A DNA stretch of 64,000 bases from Curtobacterium herbarum (GTDB taxonomy: Bacteria; Actinomycetota; Actinomycetes; Actinomycetales; Microbacteriaceae): contig NZ_JAFBBT010000001.1 of NCBI RefSeq assembly GCF_016907335.1, positions 1,240,001 to 1,304,000 of the forward strand, in the 5' to 3' direction. Within the stretch, counting starts at the first letter, position 1. Each line of letters opens with the position of its first letter. The notes beneath the pieces are model-generated. The model searched no databases. It was not told the origin of the DNA and was given only the letters and a program-made list of their open reading frames with translations. Positions 33,206-42,708 of the stretch are shown here, piece after piece. The translations under genes and the position numbers were made by a program.

Positions 33206-34192
33206 TCAGGCGAGCGCGGCACGCTCCTTGAGGGGCTCCCACCAGGCGCGGTTGTCGCGGTACCACTGGACGACGTCGGCGAGCCCCTGCGCGAACGGGA
33301 CCTGGGGCTCGTAGCCGAGCTCGGCCTGGATCTTGGAGATGTCGACCGAGTAGCGCAGGTCGTGCCCGAGGCGGTCGGCGACGCGGTCGACGTACGACCA
33401 GTCCTTGCCCGTGGACTCGAGCAGCAGCTCGGTGAGTTCCTTGTTGGTCAGCTCGGTACCGCCGCCGATGTTGTAGATCTCGCCGGCGCGGCCACGGGTC
33501 AGGACCATCGCGATGCCGCGGGTGTGGTCGTCCACGTGCAGCCAGTCGCGGATGTTGTTGCCCTCACCGTAGAGGGGCACGTGCACGTCGTCGATGAGGT
33601 TCGTGACGAAGAGCGGGATGACCTTCTCAGGGAAGTGGTACGGGCCGTAGTTGTTCGAGCAGCGCGTGATCGAGAGGTTCAGGCCGTGCGTGCGGTGGTA
33701 GCTGCGGGCGAGCAGGTCGCTGCCGGCCTTCGACGCCGAGTAGGGCGAGTTCGGCTCGAGCGGCCGTTCCTCGTCCCACGAGCCCTCGCTGATGGAGCCG
33801 TAGACCTCGTCCGTGGAGACGTGCACGAAGCGCTCGGTACCGTGGCGCAGGGCCGCGTCGAGCAGGCGCTGGGTGCCGACGACGTTCGTCTCGACGAAGA
33901 TGCCGGAGTCGCGGACGGAGCGGTCGACGTGGGACTCGGCGGCGAAGTGCACGATGGCGTCGATGCCGGGCACGACCTGGTCGAGGGCCGCGGCGTCGCG
34001 GATGTCGCCCTGGACGAAGCGGTAGCGCGGGGAGTCCGCGACCGGGGCCAGGTTGGCCAGGTTGCCCGAGTAGGTGAGGGCGTCGTAGACGACGACCTCA
34101 GCGCCCTCGAGGCCCGGGTAGGCGTCCTGGAGGGTTCGACGGACGAAGTTCGAGCCGATGAAGCCGGCTCCTCCGGTGACGAGGATCTTCAC
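33206..34192 (-). CDS. rmlB: dTDP-glucose 4,6-dehydratase
   Basis: A 328-residue NAD-dependent SDR that makes dTDP-4-keto-6-deoxyglucose. It has GGAGFIGSNFVR, the HFAAESHVDRS segment, the dehydratase triad motif STDEVYG, catalytic YSASK, and NNYGPYHFPEKVIPLF, all diagnostic of RmlB. It is preceded by AGGAAA at ribosome-site distance and by a TAGACT box (34238-34243), so it starts the rmlB-rmlD-epimerase-DUF2142 operon, although read-through from 34241-35797 is possible. Confidence 0.96.
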   Translation of the reverse strand: MKILVTGGAGFIGSNFVRRTLQDAYPGLEGAEVVVYDALTYSGNLANLAPVADSPRYRFVQGDIRDAAALDQVVPGIDAIVHFAAESHVDRSVRDSGIFVETNVVGTQRLLDAALRHGTERFVHVSTDEVYGSISEGSWDEERPLEPNSPYSASKAGSDLLARSYHRTHGLNLSITRCSNNYGPYHFPEKVIPLFVTNLIDDVHVPLYGEGNNIRDWLHVDDHTRGIAMVLTRGRAGEIYNIGGGTELTNKELTELLLESTGKDWSYVDRVADRLGHDLRYSVDISKIQAELGYEPQVPFAQGLADVVQWYRDNRAWWEPLKERAALA

Positions 34193-34237
34193 GCTGGTTT
34201 CCTTTTCCTGGCCGTGGGCCGTTGTCGGTCGGCGAGC

Positions 34238-34243
34238 AGTCTA
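34238..34243 (-). promoter_or_regulatory. Putative -10 box of the rmlB operon
   Basis: TAGACT on the minus strand overlaps the stop of the upstream DUF2142 gene and gives a leader of about 38 nt that includes the AGGAAA ribosome site. Confidence 0.45.
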
Positions 34244-35797
34244 GCGGGGCGGGTGGACCGGGCTGTCGACGGCATCGGGGGGTGTGGACGGGAGCCGCGC
34301 GACCCCCACCACGGCCGCCGCCGCGGTGAGCAGGGCGACGAACGCGAGGACCCCGGTCGCGGTCGCGCCGAGGGACGCGTCGGACCAGACCGCGTAGCCG
34401 GCGCCGGGGACGAGCCGGACACGGGCGGTCGCGAGCCCGACGGTCGCGAGGACGACCATCCCGACGACCAGGACCACCGGCAGGATCCGTCGGAGCCGGG
34501 TCCCGCCCGGGAGACGCCGCCACGCGAGGGCGCTGAGCACGATCAGGGCGAGGACGGCGGGGAACAGGTAGCGCCCCTGCGTCCCGACGACCGTCGTCGT
34601 CGTCAGGTAGCCGTGGATGCTGGTCGACGTCTGCGCCGCGAGCAGCAGCACCGGGAAGACGGCGAGGAGCACCGCGGTCCGGCGCCCCGGCCCGCGCCGG
34701 AAGGCCAGGGCGGCGACGACGCCGACGGTGACCAGCGTGAGCGGGACGAGCAGCCACGGCGACATCGACGCGAAGGCGTTCGACCCGAAGCTGCCCCAGA
34801 ACGTCCGGATGACCGTTCCCCAGCTCACGTCGACGAAGGTCAGCGCATCGGGTCCCTGTCCGGCGGGGAAGGACTGCGGCGGCCGGATGGCGGCGTACCC
34901 GTCGGGCTGCAGGGTCCGGTACACGACGAGGTTCCGCACCCACCACCACCCGCCGACGGCGCCGGCCAGCAGGAGCACCCCGGCCGTCTCGACGAGTCGA
35001 CGACCCCACGCCGGGGCACCGTGGCCGAGGAGCAGGGCGAGGGCCACCACGGGGACGGCGGGGAGCCCGGTGCCCTTCGTGACGACGAGCAGACCGAGGG
35101 CGATCCCGAGCGACAGTAGGACGCGCGGACGCCGGTCGCCCGTCAGCGCGAGGACGAGCACGGCCGTGACGAACCCGCCGAGGGACATCGTGAGCGCGTC
35201 GTTCGTCACCGAGGCCGCGATCGAGGCCAGTTCCGGCACGGCCAGCACCGCGGCAGCGCCGACGACGGCGGCACGCGGCGACCGGGTCAGCCGGCGGACC
35301 GCCGCCCAGGCGAGCACCGGCAAGGGCAGCACCACGAGCGCGTCGAACAGGCGCAGGGCCAGCAGCGCGTGGTCCCAGCGCAGGTACTCGAAACCGACGG
35401 TCCGCAGGACCGCGGCCTGCAGCAGGTACGCGGTCGGCGGGTGCTGGGTCATCTGGTCGACGGCGCCCGGGTCGATGCCCGGGTGCGCGGCGCGGAGCTT
35501 CTGCACCGTGGCCCGCGACGCCGCGGGCAGGGTGTCCGTGCCGGCCGCAGCCTGACCCGCGGCGGCCTGCACGGCGTTCAGGAACCGCTGGTCACCCGGT
35601 CCGACCCAGGCGTCCCCGATCGCCAGGTGCAGCGCGGTGTCGAAGTGGGCCTTCTCGTCCGGCGCCTGGAACGGCGGGACGAGCACCGCCCAGAGCCCGA
35701 GCACCAGGGCGAACACGGCGACGACGAGTCCGAGGGTGATCCCCTCGAGCCGCCCGACGCGCGCACGGTCCACCGGGGTGGTCGGTCGGCTCGGCAT
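34241..35797 (-). CDS. DUF2142 family membrane protein (GT-C-like)
   Basis: A 518-residue polytopic protein with about twelve helices. The DUF2142 signature PPFQAPDEKAHFDTALHLA sits after the first helix (Asp47-Glu48, His51), followed by MTQHPPTAYLLQA. The late GTQGRYLFPAVLAL is also conserved in the family. It is 4 nt after the GtrB-like GT2 gene (35802-36743), so the pair may work as polyprenyl-phosphate sugar synthase plus outside glycosyltransferase. It shares the acidic loop with 29852-31408 but is otherwise quite diverged. The family has no firmly proven substrate known to me. Confidence 0.88.
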   Translation of the reverse strand: MPSRPTTPVDRARVGRLEGITLGLVVAVFALVLGLWAVLVPPFQAPDEKAHFDTALHLAIGDAWVGPGDQRFLNAVQAAAGQAAAGTDTLPAASRATVQKLRAAHPGIDPGAVDQMTQHPPTAYLLQAAVLRTVGFEYLRWDHALLALRLFDALVVLPLPVLAWAAVRRLTRSPRAAVVGAAAVLAVPELASIAASVTNDALTMSLGGFVTAVLVLALTGDRRPRVLLSLGIALGLLVVTKGTGLPAVPVVALALLLGHGAPAWGRRLVETAGVLLLAGAVGGWWWVRNLVVYRTLQPDGYAAIRPPQSFPAGQGPDALTFVDVSWGTVIRTFWGSFGSNAFASMSPWLLVPLTLVTVGVVAALAFRRGPGRRTAVLLAVFPVLLLAAQTSTSIHGYLTTTTVVGTQGRYLFPAVLALIVLSALAWRRLPGGTRLRRILPVVLVVGMVVLATVGLATARVRLVPGAGYAVWSDASLGATATGVLAFVALLTAAAAVVGVARLPSTPPDAVDSPVHPPR

Positions 35798-35801
35798 CCG
35801 C

Positions 35802-36743
35802 TCAGTCGCCGTAGCGCGCGAGCTTCTGCAGGTCGAGCTGTTCCTCGGCCAGGGTGCGGTTCATCCGGGTCAGGTCGGCGACCACGCCGATCACCATCGA
35901 CAGCAGCGCACTGATGACGAGCGTGACGCCGAGGATCAGGGACTGCAGGTGGTTGCCGCCGCTGTCGGCCCAGAGCAGGACGAGGTACCGGACGAACGGG
36001 ATCAGCCCCGCGACGCCGAACACGGCGCTGACCGATGCGAACAGCGCCATCGGTCGGTACATCAGGTAGACCCGGGCGATGGCGGACCCCGACTGGAACA
36101 TGTGCTGCCAGATGTTCTTGAAGAGCCGTGACTCGCGGGTCTTCGCGTTCGTCGTGATCGGGATGCTCGCGATCGCCAGGCGCTTGTAGCCGGCCTGCAC
36201 GATCGTCTCCATGCAGTAGCTGAAGCGGGTGACGATGTTGAGACGGATCAGCGAGTACTTCGAGTACGCGCGGAACCCGCTGGCGGCGTCGGGCAGGTCC
36301 AGGCCTGCGGCCCGGCTGGCGACGAACGACCCGAAGCGCTGCATGAGCTTCTTGAAGCCGGAGAAGTGCTCGATGGTGCGCGTCTGCCGGTCACCGATGA
36401 CGATCTCGGCCTGGCCGTTGATGATCGGCTGCACGAGCTCGGTGATGTGCGCCTGCGGGTACTGGTTGTCACCGTCCGTGTTGACGACGATGTCCGCACC
36501 GTGCAGGAGCGCGTAGTCCACGCCGTCGCGGAACGACCGTGCCAGGCCCATGTTCGTGGTGTGCCGGACGATGTGGGTGACGCCGTGGGCACGGGCGACC
36601 TCGACCGTCCGGTCCGTCGAGCCGTCGTCGATGATCAGGATCTCGATCTCGTCGACACCCGGGATCGAGGTCGGGATCGTCTCGAGGACCGCGGGGAGCG
36701 TCTCCTCTTCGTTGAGGCAGGGGATCTGGACGAACAGTTTCAC
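35802..36743 (-). CDS. Glycosyltransferase family 2, GtrB/DPM-like
   Basis: A 313-residue inverting GT2 with an N-terminal GT-A domain and two C-terminal membrane helices. Motifs are CLNEEETLP, IIDDGSTD (Asp39-Asp40), NTDGDNQY (DxD-type) and DAASGFRAYS. The helices lie at about 225-250 and 262-285. This layout matches GtrB/ArnC-like polyprenyl-phosphate sugar synthases. The GTG at 36743 begins the protein; the longer frame upstream is noise. It is followed after 4 nt by the DUF2142 gene, its likely user. It diverges from a GT at 36873. Confidence 0.9.
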   Translation of the reverse strand: MKLFVQIPCLNEEETLPAVLETIPTSIPGVDEIEILIIDDGSTDRTVEVARAHGVTHIVRHTTNMGLARSFRDGVDYALLHGADIVVNTDGDNQYPQAHITELVQPIINGQAEIVIGDRQTRTIEHFSGFKKLMQRFGSFVASRAAGLDLPDAASGFRAYSKYSLIRLNIVTRFSYCMETIVQAGYKRLAIASIPITTNAKTRESRLFKNIWQHMFQSGSAIARVYLMYRPMALFASVSAVFGVAGLIPFVRYLVLLWADSGGNHLQSLILGVTLVISALLSMVIGVVADLTRMNRTLAEEQLDLQKLARYGD

Positions 36744-36830
36744 GAGGTGGTGGGTTCCCTGGGTTGGTCGGCCGGCGGGTTCCGGCCCGGGGACGGCACC
36801 CGATGCTGTGGACGGGCACACGGACGTCCC

Positions 36831-36836
36831 AGTGTA
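36831..36836 (-). promoter_or_regulatory. Putative -10 box for the GtrB-like gene
   Basis: TACACT on the minus strand in the 129-nt divergent region. It would give a leader of about 80 nt. The overlapping plus-strand TGTATGCA is less convincing for the gene at 36873. Confidence 0.35.
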
Positions 36837-36872
36837 TGCAGAGACTCCCTGCGTCCGTGCCACCATGGGCGC

Positions 36873-37982
36873 ATGGCTCTCCTCCGGTCGACCGTCGCCC
36901 GTCTGCTCGGCCGGGGCGTGCAGCAGCGAGGACCGGAGCAGCAGCCGCCGCTGGTCGGCTTCGTCGTGCACGGCGCCGGTGGTGTGCACCCGGCGTCGGC
37001 GCACATCCGGGTGACCGGTCGGATGTCGGCGCTCGCGGCCTCCGGGGCGGCCCGTGTGGCGCAGGTCGACCCGGTGCGGTGGGCGGACGGCTCGGACACC
37101 GCGCACCTCGACGCGATCCTGGTGCAGCGCGACGCGTTCCCGCTCGGCTCGCTCGACGCGGCGTTCGCCCGGGCGTCCGCCGAGGGCACCCGCATCGTCG
37201 CCGAGGTGGACGACGACTTCTTCACGGCGGAGGCGCGTGCCCGGCTCGCCCGCGCCGAGTACGACCCGGAGCGCCTGGCGTCCGTCGACCGTCTGGTCCG
37301 CGCCGCCGCTGCCGTGGTCGTCTCGACGGAACCGCTGCGCGCCGTGCTCGCGGCGCAGGGCATCGACGCGGTCGTCGTCCCGAACGGCGTCCAGCCGGGG
37401 CTGTGGGCGCACGATCCGGTCGTCCCCGCGGCGGCGGGACCGCGGCGCGTCCTCTACATGGGGAGCGCGACCCACGGTGGCGACCTCGACCTGCTCCGCG
37501 ACGTGTTCGACGGTCTCGTCGACGACGACGGCCGACCCGTCCGGCTCGAGGTCGTCGGCGTCACGCAGGACGACGGCGACGCCTGGTACGACCGACTCGA
37601 GCTGCCCGAGGGCGCCAGCCACTACCCGCAGTTCGTCGCGTTCCTGCGCGACCACGCGGACCGCTGGTCGGCGGGCGTCGCACCGCTCACGGACGACCGC
37701 TTCAACGACGCCAAGAGCGATCTGAAGTTCCTGGAGTACTCGATGCTCGGGCTGCCCTTCGTCGGGTCGGACCGCCCGTCCTACGCCGGCGTCGCCGCGC
37801 ACGGTGGCCTGCTCGCCGGTGACCGGGTGGACGACTGGCGCGCGGCCCTCCGGACGGCGTTCCACGACCCGGACGCCCGTGTCCGTCGTGCGCAGGCGTA
37901 CGTCCGGGCGGAACGTGTCGTCGCCAGCGGGCGGGACGAACCCGGCGAACGGGCGTGGCGCGCGGCGCTCGGGCTCGCCTGA
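36873..37982 (+). CDS. Glycosyltransferase (GT-B like)
   Basis: A 369-residue probable glycosyltransferase. The N-terminal half is variable but has VQRDAF and EVDDDFF, the latter typical of GT families that cap rhamnan or teichoic chains. The C-terminal half has RRVLYMGSATHGGDLDLL, then SAGVAPLTDDRFNDAKSDLKFLEYSMLGLPFVGS, a donor-site pattern of GT4/GT1 enzymes. The N-terminal VARLLGRGV also opens the gene at 39549 (GRLLGRGV), suggesting shared origin of that leader. It heads the rmlC-rmlA cluster. Substrate unknown. Confidence 0.82.
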   Translation: MALLRSTVARLLGRGVQQRGPEQQPPLVGFVVHGAGGVHPASAHIRVTGRMSALAASGAARVAQVDPVRWADGSDTAHLDAILVQRDAFPLGSLDAAFARASAEGTRIVAEVDDDFFTAEARARLARAEYDPERLASVDRLVRAAAAVVVSTEPLRAVLAAQGIDAVVVPNGVQPGLWAHDPVVPAAAGPRRVLYMGSATHGGDLDLLRDVFDGLVDDDGRPVRLEVVGVTQDDGDAWYDRLELPEGASHYPQFVAFLRDHADRWSAGVAPLTDDRFNDAKSDLKFLEYSMLGLPFVGSDRPSYAGVAAHGGLLAGDRVDDWRAALRTAFHDPDARVRRAQAYVRAERVVASGRDEPGERAWRAALGLA

Positions 37983-38046
37983 CGCGTGCTGCCCGGCCCG
38001 CCCGACGCGCGCGGCCGGGCGTGGACGCGGGCAGCGACCGGCTTGC

Positions 38047-38052
38047 TACGCT
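38047..38052 (+). promoter_or_regulatory. Putative -10 box of rmlC
   Basis: TACGCT preceded by TGC, 6 nt before the GTG at 38059. It supports this start and leaderless transcription of rmlC-rmlA. Confidence 0.55.
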
Positions 38053-38058
38053 GCTCCG

Positions 38059-38670
38059 GTGCAGATCCGCGAACTGAAGATCCCCGGCGCGTGGGAGTTC
38101 ACGCCCGTCCAGCACGGCGACGCACGAGGAGCGTTCCTCGAGGCGTACCGGGCCGACGTGCTCGAGCAGACCGTCGGGCACCCGCTCGATCTCCGTCAGG
38201 TGAACATGTCGATCTCGTCGCGCGGCGTCGCGCGGGGGATCCACTACGCCCTGGTCCCGCCGAGCCAGGCGAAGTACGTCACCGCGGTGCGCGGCGCGTT
38301 CATCGACTACATCATCGACATCCGCGTCGGTTCGCCGACGTTCGGGCAGTGGGACTCCGTCCGCATCGACGACGTCGACCGCCGCGCCGTGTACCTGTCC
38401 GAGGGCCTCGGCCACGCGATCGTCGCGCTCGAGGACCAGTCCACCGTGAACTACCTGGTGAGCGCCCACTACGACCCCCAGCGCGAGAAGGGGATCAGCA
38501 TCCTCGACCCGACGGTCGGCCTCGAGCTGCCGGACGGCATCGGCGAGCCGGTCCTGTCCGAGAAGGACACCGGTGCGCCGACCCTCGAGCAGGCTGCCGA
38601 GCTCGGACTCCTCCCGACGTACGACGAGTGCGTCGCCTACACCGAGTCCCTCCGGACCACGAACAAGTAA
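38059..38670 (+). CDS. rmlC: dTDP-4-dehydrorhamnose 3,5-epimerase
   Basis: A 203-residue cupin-like epimerase that converts dTDP-4-keto-6-deoxyglucose to dTDP-4-keto-rhamnose. It has the typical GDARGAFLEAYRAD, RQVNMSISSRGVARGIHY (catalytic His in RGIHY), GAFIDYIIDIRVGSPTFG and YLSEGLGHAIVAL. Length fits the family. It is 12 nt before rmlA. The two form the second half of the rhamnose pathway, on the opposite strand from rmlB-rmlD. Confidence 0.95.
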   Translation: MQIRELKIPGAWEFTPVQHGDARGAFLEAYRADVLEQTVGHPLDLRQVNMSISSRGVARGIHYALVPPSQAKYVTAVRGAFIDYIIDIRVGSPTFGQWDSVRIDDVDRRAVYLSEGLGHAIVALEDQSTVNYLVSAHYDPQREKGISILDPTVGLELPDGIGEPVLSEKDTGAPTLEQAAELGLLPTYDECVAYTESLRTTNK

Positions 38671-38682
38671 GGACGCATACCC

Positions 38683-39546
38683 ATGAAGGGCATCATCCTC
38701 GCCGGTGGTTCCGGCACCCGCCTCTGGCCGATCACCAAGGGCATCTCGAAGCAGCTCATGCCGATCTACGACAAGCCGATGGTCTACTACCCGCTGTCGA
38801 CGCTGATGATGGCCGGCATCCGCGAGGTCCTCGTCATCACGACGCCGGAGTACAACGACCAGTTCCGGGCGCTGCTCGGCGACGGCTCGGCCCTCGGCAT
38901 GACGATCGAGTACGCCGTCCAGCCGAGCCCGGACGGCCTGGCGCAGGCGTTCGTCATCGGTGAGGACTTCATCGGTGACGACAGCGTCGCGCTGGTCCTC
39001 GGAGACAACATCTTCCACGGCACCGGCCTCGGCACGAGTCTGCAGAAGAACACCACGGTGCAGGGCGCGACGATCTTCGCCTACCACGTGGCCGACCCCA
39101 AGGCGTACGGCGTCGTGGAGTTCGACGACGACTTCACCGCGGTCTCCATCGAGGAGAAGCCGGCGCACCCGAAGTCGAACTACGCGGTCCCCGGCCTCTA
39201 CTTCTACGACAACGACGTCGTGGAGATCGCCAAGACCATCGAGCCGAGCGCCCGCGGCGAGCTCGAGATCTCGACCGTCAACGAGCGCTACCTCGAGGCG
39301 GGTTCGCTCGGGGTCGAGGTCCTGGACCGCGGCACCGCGTGGCTCGACACCGGCACGTTCGAGTCGATGATGCAGGCGTCCGAGTACGTCAAGGTCATCG
39401 AGGACCGCCAGGGCCACAAGATCGGCTGCATCGAGGAGATCGCCTGGCGCAACGGGTGGATCGACGACGACGCCCTCGCGGCCCTCGCCGCCCCGCTGGC
39501 GAAGAGCGGTTACGGCGTGTACCTGCAGAACCTGCTCCGCGGCTGA
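38683..39546 (+). CDS. rmlA: Glucose-1-phosphate thymidylyltransferase
   Basis: A 287-residue nucleotidyltransferase that makes dTDP-glucose from dTTP and glucose 1-phosphate. It has the pyrophosphorylase motif [37 protein letters not shown] and [20 protein letters not shown], all diagnostic of RmlA. It is followed after 2 nt by a large glycosyltransferase gene. It is the committed, feedback-controlled step of rhamnose donor synthesis in known systems. Confidence 0.96.
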   Translation: MKGIILAGGSGTRLWPITKGISKQLMPIYDKPMVYYPLSTLMMAGIREVLVITTPEYNDQFRALLGDGSALGMTIEYAVQPSPDGLAQAFVIGEDFIGDDSVALVLGDNIFHGTGLGTSLQKNTTVQGATIFAYHVADPKAYGVVEFDDDFTAVSIEEKPAHPKSNYAVPGLYFYDNDVVEIAKTIEPSARGELEISTVNERYLEAGSLGVEVLDRGTAWLDTGTFESMMQASEYVKVIEDRQGHKIGCIEEIAWRNGWIDDDALAALAAPLAKSGYGVYLQNLLRG

Positions 39547-39548
39547 TC

Positions 39549-41471
39549 GTGCGGCTCGGCCGACTGCTCGGTCGGGGCGTGTCCCCGTCGGGTCCGGACA
39601 CGGACGACGGGGCTGCACCGGGCCTCCCGGTCGACACGTCCCTGGTGACCGACGCGCCGGTGGTCGACCACGACGGGTTCGACGTCGTCGTGACGGTCCG
39701 CCAGGCCGCGCACCGGGCAGGTGCACACCTGCCGACGGTGCGGGACGCCCGCGCCGCGGGGGCGACGACGGTCATCGTGGCCGTCCACGACGTGCACGCC
39801 GGTCCCACGAGCACGTACCCGCGGGTGGTCGGCGGCGACGACCACGTCGTGGCGGGACCGACCGTGGCCGCCACCTGGGGCGGCGCGGTCGCCGCCGCCC
39901 GGTCCGTCCTGCGGTCCCCGGTGGTCGTCGTGCAGGACGCCGACGTCACCCTGCCGGCCGGTGCCCTCGCCCGCCTCGTCGCCACGGTCGCCCCGGGCGC
40001 CGGCGACGGCATGGGCGCGGGTGGTGACGCGCAGGCCAGCCGGGAGGCCGTGGTCGCCGTCCCCGTCGTCCGGTCCGGTACCGACGTGGTCACCAGCGCC
40101 GGCGCGGTCCTGGTGCGCGGCACGGCGCCGGTCGCCTCACTCCTGCGCGGACACCCCGCGGAGGACGCCGACGCCCTGGACGGCGCACGCGTCTTCGCCG
40201 CGGACGAGCCCTGCTTCGCCGCCCGGACGGCGGACCTCGCGGTCCCGGTCCGCACCGTCGACACCCGCACCGCCGTCGCCCGGCTCACCCGCGACACCGC
40301 GGACGCTGCCGGCGGAGACTGCGTCGTGGTCCCGCTCGGGCGGGTGTACCGCATCGAGCCGCTCCGGGAACGGCGGTACGACGCCGACGCGGCGGACGCG
40401 CTCGCCGTCTGGCGCGACCGGGGCGACGACTCGGCAGCGGACGCCCTCGGCCGCCTCGGGTTCCGTCCGACGGCGGGCACCGCCGACCCGGCCGGGGCGC
40501 CCGTGGCGTTGCGCGAGCCGGTGGTCCGCGCCGAACGCCTGCACACGCGGGACCGTGGTGAGCGGCTCCGCTGGTCGATCCGGATCGCGGCGCACCCCGG
40601 GCCCCGGGGCGACGACTGGGGCGACACGTTCTTCGCACACGACCTCGCCACCGCGCTGCGTGCACTCGGACAGGACGTCGTCGTGGACCACCGGGAGTCG
40701 CACGTCCGGCCGTTCTCCGAGCACCTCGACGACGTCGCCCTGACCCTCCGCGGCCTCGACGACACCCCGGTCCACCCGACCGCGACCAACGTGCTCTGGG
40801 TGATCTCACACCCCGATCTCGTGTCCGCGTCCGAGCTCGCCCGCTACGACCTCCGGTTCGCCGCCGGTCCGGTGTGGGCCGCCCGCGTGGAGCGGGAGAC
40901 CGGGCTGGGTGTGGCGCCCCTGCTGCAGGCGACCGACCCGTCCCGCTTCCACCCGGGACCGACCGACCCGGCGTTCCCGGAGCTCGACACCGCCTTCGTC
41001 GGGAAGACCCGCGAGGTCTTCCGGCCGGTCGTCCGCGACGCCGTCGCGGCCGGCGTCGACCTCGCCGTCTGGGGCGAAGGATGGGCGGGACTGCTCCCGG
41101 ACGGCGTGCACCGCGGCGTCTTCGTGCCGAACGACCGACTGCCGGCGCTCTACCGGAGCGCCCGCGTGGTGCTCAACGACCACTGGGACGACATGGCGCG
41201 CGACGGGTTCGTGTCGAACCGACTGTTCGACGCGGCAGCGTCCGGGGCCCTCGTCGTCACGGACCCGGTCCCCGGCGTCGCGGAGCTGTTCCACGGCGCG
41301 GTCCACCCGTACCGGGACGTCGCCGAGCTGCGGGCGCTCGTCCGGCTGGGCGAGTCCGCCTCGGCCGAGGACCGGGCTGCTCGCGGTGCCCGGATCGGGG
41401 CCGAGCACTCCTTCGCCCGACGGGCGGAGACGCTCATCGCTGCCGTGCGGCAGGAGCGCGCGAGCCGCTGA
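39549..41471 (+). CDS. Large glycosyltransferase with C-terminal GT-B (CgeB-like) domain
   Basis: A 640-residue protein. The N-terminal 250 residues look like a divergent GT-A/GT2-type domain: AGATTVIVAVHD, VVVVQDADVTLPAGALARL (a QDAD motif), then a less clear region. The C-terminal half (about 330-640) resembles the Glyco_trans_1_2/CgeB type, with TNVLWVISHPD, DLRFAAGPVWAARVE, TAFVGKTREVFRP and the strong VLNDHWDDMARDGFVSNRLFDAAASGALVVTD. Two catalytic modules in one chain would add two sugars or act sequentially. It follows rmlA directly (GTG at 39549), so rhamnose transfer is likely. Confidence 0.8.
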   Translation: MRLGRLLGRGVSPSGPDTDDGAAPGLPVDTSLVTDAPVVDHDGFDVVVTVRQAAHRAGAHLPTVRDARAAGATTVIVAVHDVHAGPTSTYPRVVGGDDHVVAGPTVAATWGGAVAAARSVLRSPVVVVQDADVTLPAGALARLVATVAPGAGDGMGAGGDAQASREAVVAVPVVRSGTDVVTSAGAVLVRGTAPVASLLRGHPAEDADALDGARVFAADEPCFAARTADLAVPVRTVDTRTAVARLTRDTADAAGGDCVVVPLGRVYRIEPLRERRYDADAADALAVWRDRGDDSAADALGRLGFRPTAGTADPAGAPVALREPVVRAERLHTRDRGERLRWSIRIAAHPGPRGDDWGDTFFAHDLATALRALGQDVVVDHRESHVRPFSEHLDDVALTLRGLDDTPVHPTATNVLWVISHPDLVSASELARYDLRFAAGPVWAARVERETGLGVAPLLQATDPSRFHPGPTDPAFPELDTAFVGKTREVFRPVVRDAVAAGVDLAVWGEGWAGLLPDGVHRGVFVPNDRLPALYRSARVVLNDHWDDMARDGFVSNRLFDAAASGALVVTDPVPGVAELFHGAVHPYRDVAELRALVRLGESASAEDRAARGARIGAEHSFARRAETLIAAVRQERASR

Positions 41472-41481
41472 CCGACACCGG

Positions 41482-41533
41482 GCGGCTGGCGGTCAGCGGG
41501 AGCGGACGCGGCTGGCGGTCAGCGGGAGCGGAG
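41482..41533. repeat. 26-bp tandem duplication overlapping a stop
   Basis: Units 41482-41507 and 41508-41533 match at 25 of 26 bases. The minus-strand stop TCA of the GT2 gene (41519-41521) lies inside the second unit, and the first unit carries an identical copy. Confidence 0.88.
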
Positions 41534-42664
41534 GCGTCGCGCGGCGTCGCCGACGCGGTCGGCCAGCCGCACCACGCGACGCGCACGGATCCGGTCGATC
41601 TCGCCCTGGAGCTCGCGCCGCAGGGCGTCGGCCCGGTCGCGCTCGAACTGCACCGTCGTGCGGAGGGTGTCCGCGGTGCCCTCGCCCGCACGGACCGCGT
41701 CCTCCAGGTCCTGGATCCGGGAGTCGCGGGAGGCGATCGCCCGGCCCGTGCGCTGCAGCGACCGCAGTTCCTCGTCACTCACCACCGGGTCCGGAGCAGC
41801 ACCGAGCGACGACGACCCGGCGCGGCGCAGCACCTCGACGATCCCGTCGTCGCGGGTGAACGGGCCCGTCGCCGCGTCGTCGTCGGTCACGAACCGCAGC
41901 GAGAAGACGGCCTGCAGGGTTCCCTCCTGCAGGCGGCGGTAGTCGATCATCCCGTGGTGGCGCGGGCTGGGCGTCAGGTCGGGGTTGGCTTCGTAGGCCC
42001 GGCCGCTGACCTCGACGCGGTGCGCGTACTGGTCCCAGGACCGCCAGGGCAGGTGCAGGACCTCGAGCGCGAGTTCCTCGGGTACCGGGGCGCCGTTCGC
42101 GACACTGGCGCGGTGGTTGCCCTGGACGACCGTGACGGACGGATCACCGACGTGCACGGTGTTCGGCGTCGGGGGTGCGATGAGCCCTGCGGCACGCAGC
42201 TCGTCGGCGGATCGCTCGTCGCGCCAGTGCAGTCGCTCGATGCCGGCACCGGACGTGGCGAGTTCCCCGGTCAGGTTGACCACCGGGACGAAGAACGCAC
42301 CGACCACGGGGTCGAGGCGTTCGAACACCTGCCGGACGGTGAGCGTCCGGTCCACGGGGATGATGAACTCGTCCGCGTCGGCGTTGACCACCCAGTCCGC
42401 ACCGTGCACGGTCGCCGCGTCGCGGGCCATGCCGGTGACGACGGTGCCCTGCTGCTTGCGGTGCACCGGGTCGTGGCGCAGGTCGACGGTGACGTCGTCC
42501 CGCTCGGCGAAGGCCGCGAGCAGGTCGGTCGTGCCGTCGACCGAACCGTTGTCGGTGATGACGAACACGTCGAAGCCCTGCGCGACGTGGTGGTCGAGCC
42601 AGGCAGGGAGGACGTCCGCTTCGTCGCGGACCATCAGGGTGACGGCGAGGATCATGTGCTGCAT
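41519..42664 (-). CDS. Glycosyltransferase family 2 (GT92-like) with coiled-coil tail
   Basis: A 381-residue protein. Residues 4-250 form a GT-A domain of the Glyco_tranf_2_4/GT92 type: LMVRDEADVLPAWLDHHVAQGFDVFVITDNGSVDGT, then WVVNADADEFI with a DADE metal site. The HMID..R.Q.G region follows. The C-terminal ~90 residues are highly charged and heptad-like (EELRSLQRTGRAIASRDSRIQDLEDAVRAGEG...), a likely coiled coil. It is the last gene of the wzm-wzt-GT4-GT2-GT2 operon. The ATG at 42655 is an alternative start. Donor unknown. Confidence 0.88.
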   Translation of the reverse strand: MQHMILAVTLMVRDEADVLPAWLDHHVAQGFDVFVITDNGSVDGTTDLLAAFAERDDVTVDLRHDPVHRKQQGTVVTGMARDAATVHGADWVVNADADEFIIPVDRTLTVRQVFERLDPVVGAFFVPVVNLTGELATSGAGIERLHWRDERSADELRAAGLIAPPTPNTVHVGDPSVTVVQGNHRASVANGAPVPEELALEVLHLPWRSWDQYAHRVEVSGRAYEANPDLTPSPRHHGMIDYRRLQEGTLQAVFSLRFVTDDDAATGPFTRDDGIVEVLRRAGSSSLGAAPDPVVSDEELRSLQRTGRAIASRDSRIQDLEDAVRAGEGTADTLRTTVQFERDRADALRRELQGEIDRIRARRVVRLADRVGDAARRLRSR

Positions 42665-42708
42665 TCCGGGTCGGGGAGTGGGACTGCTCCCTGAGAGGTT
42701 ATCTGGGT

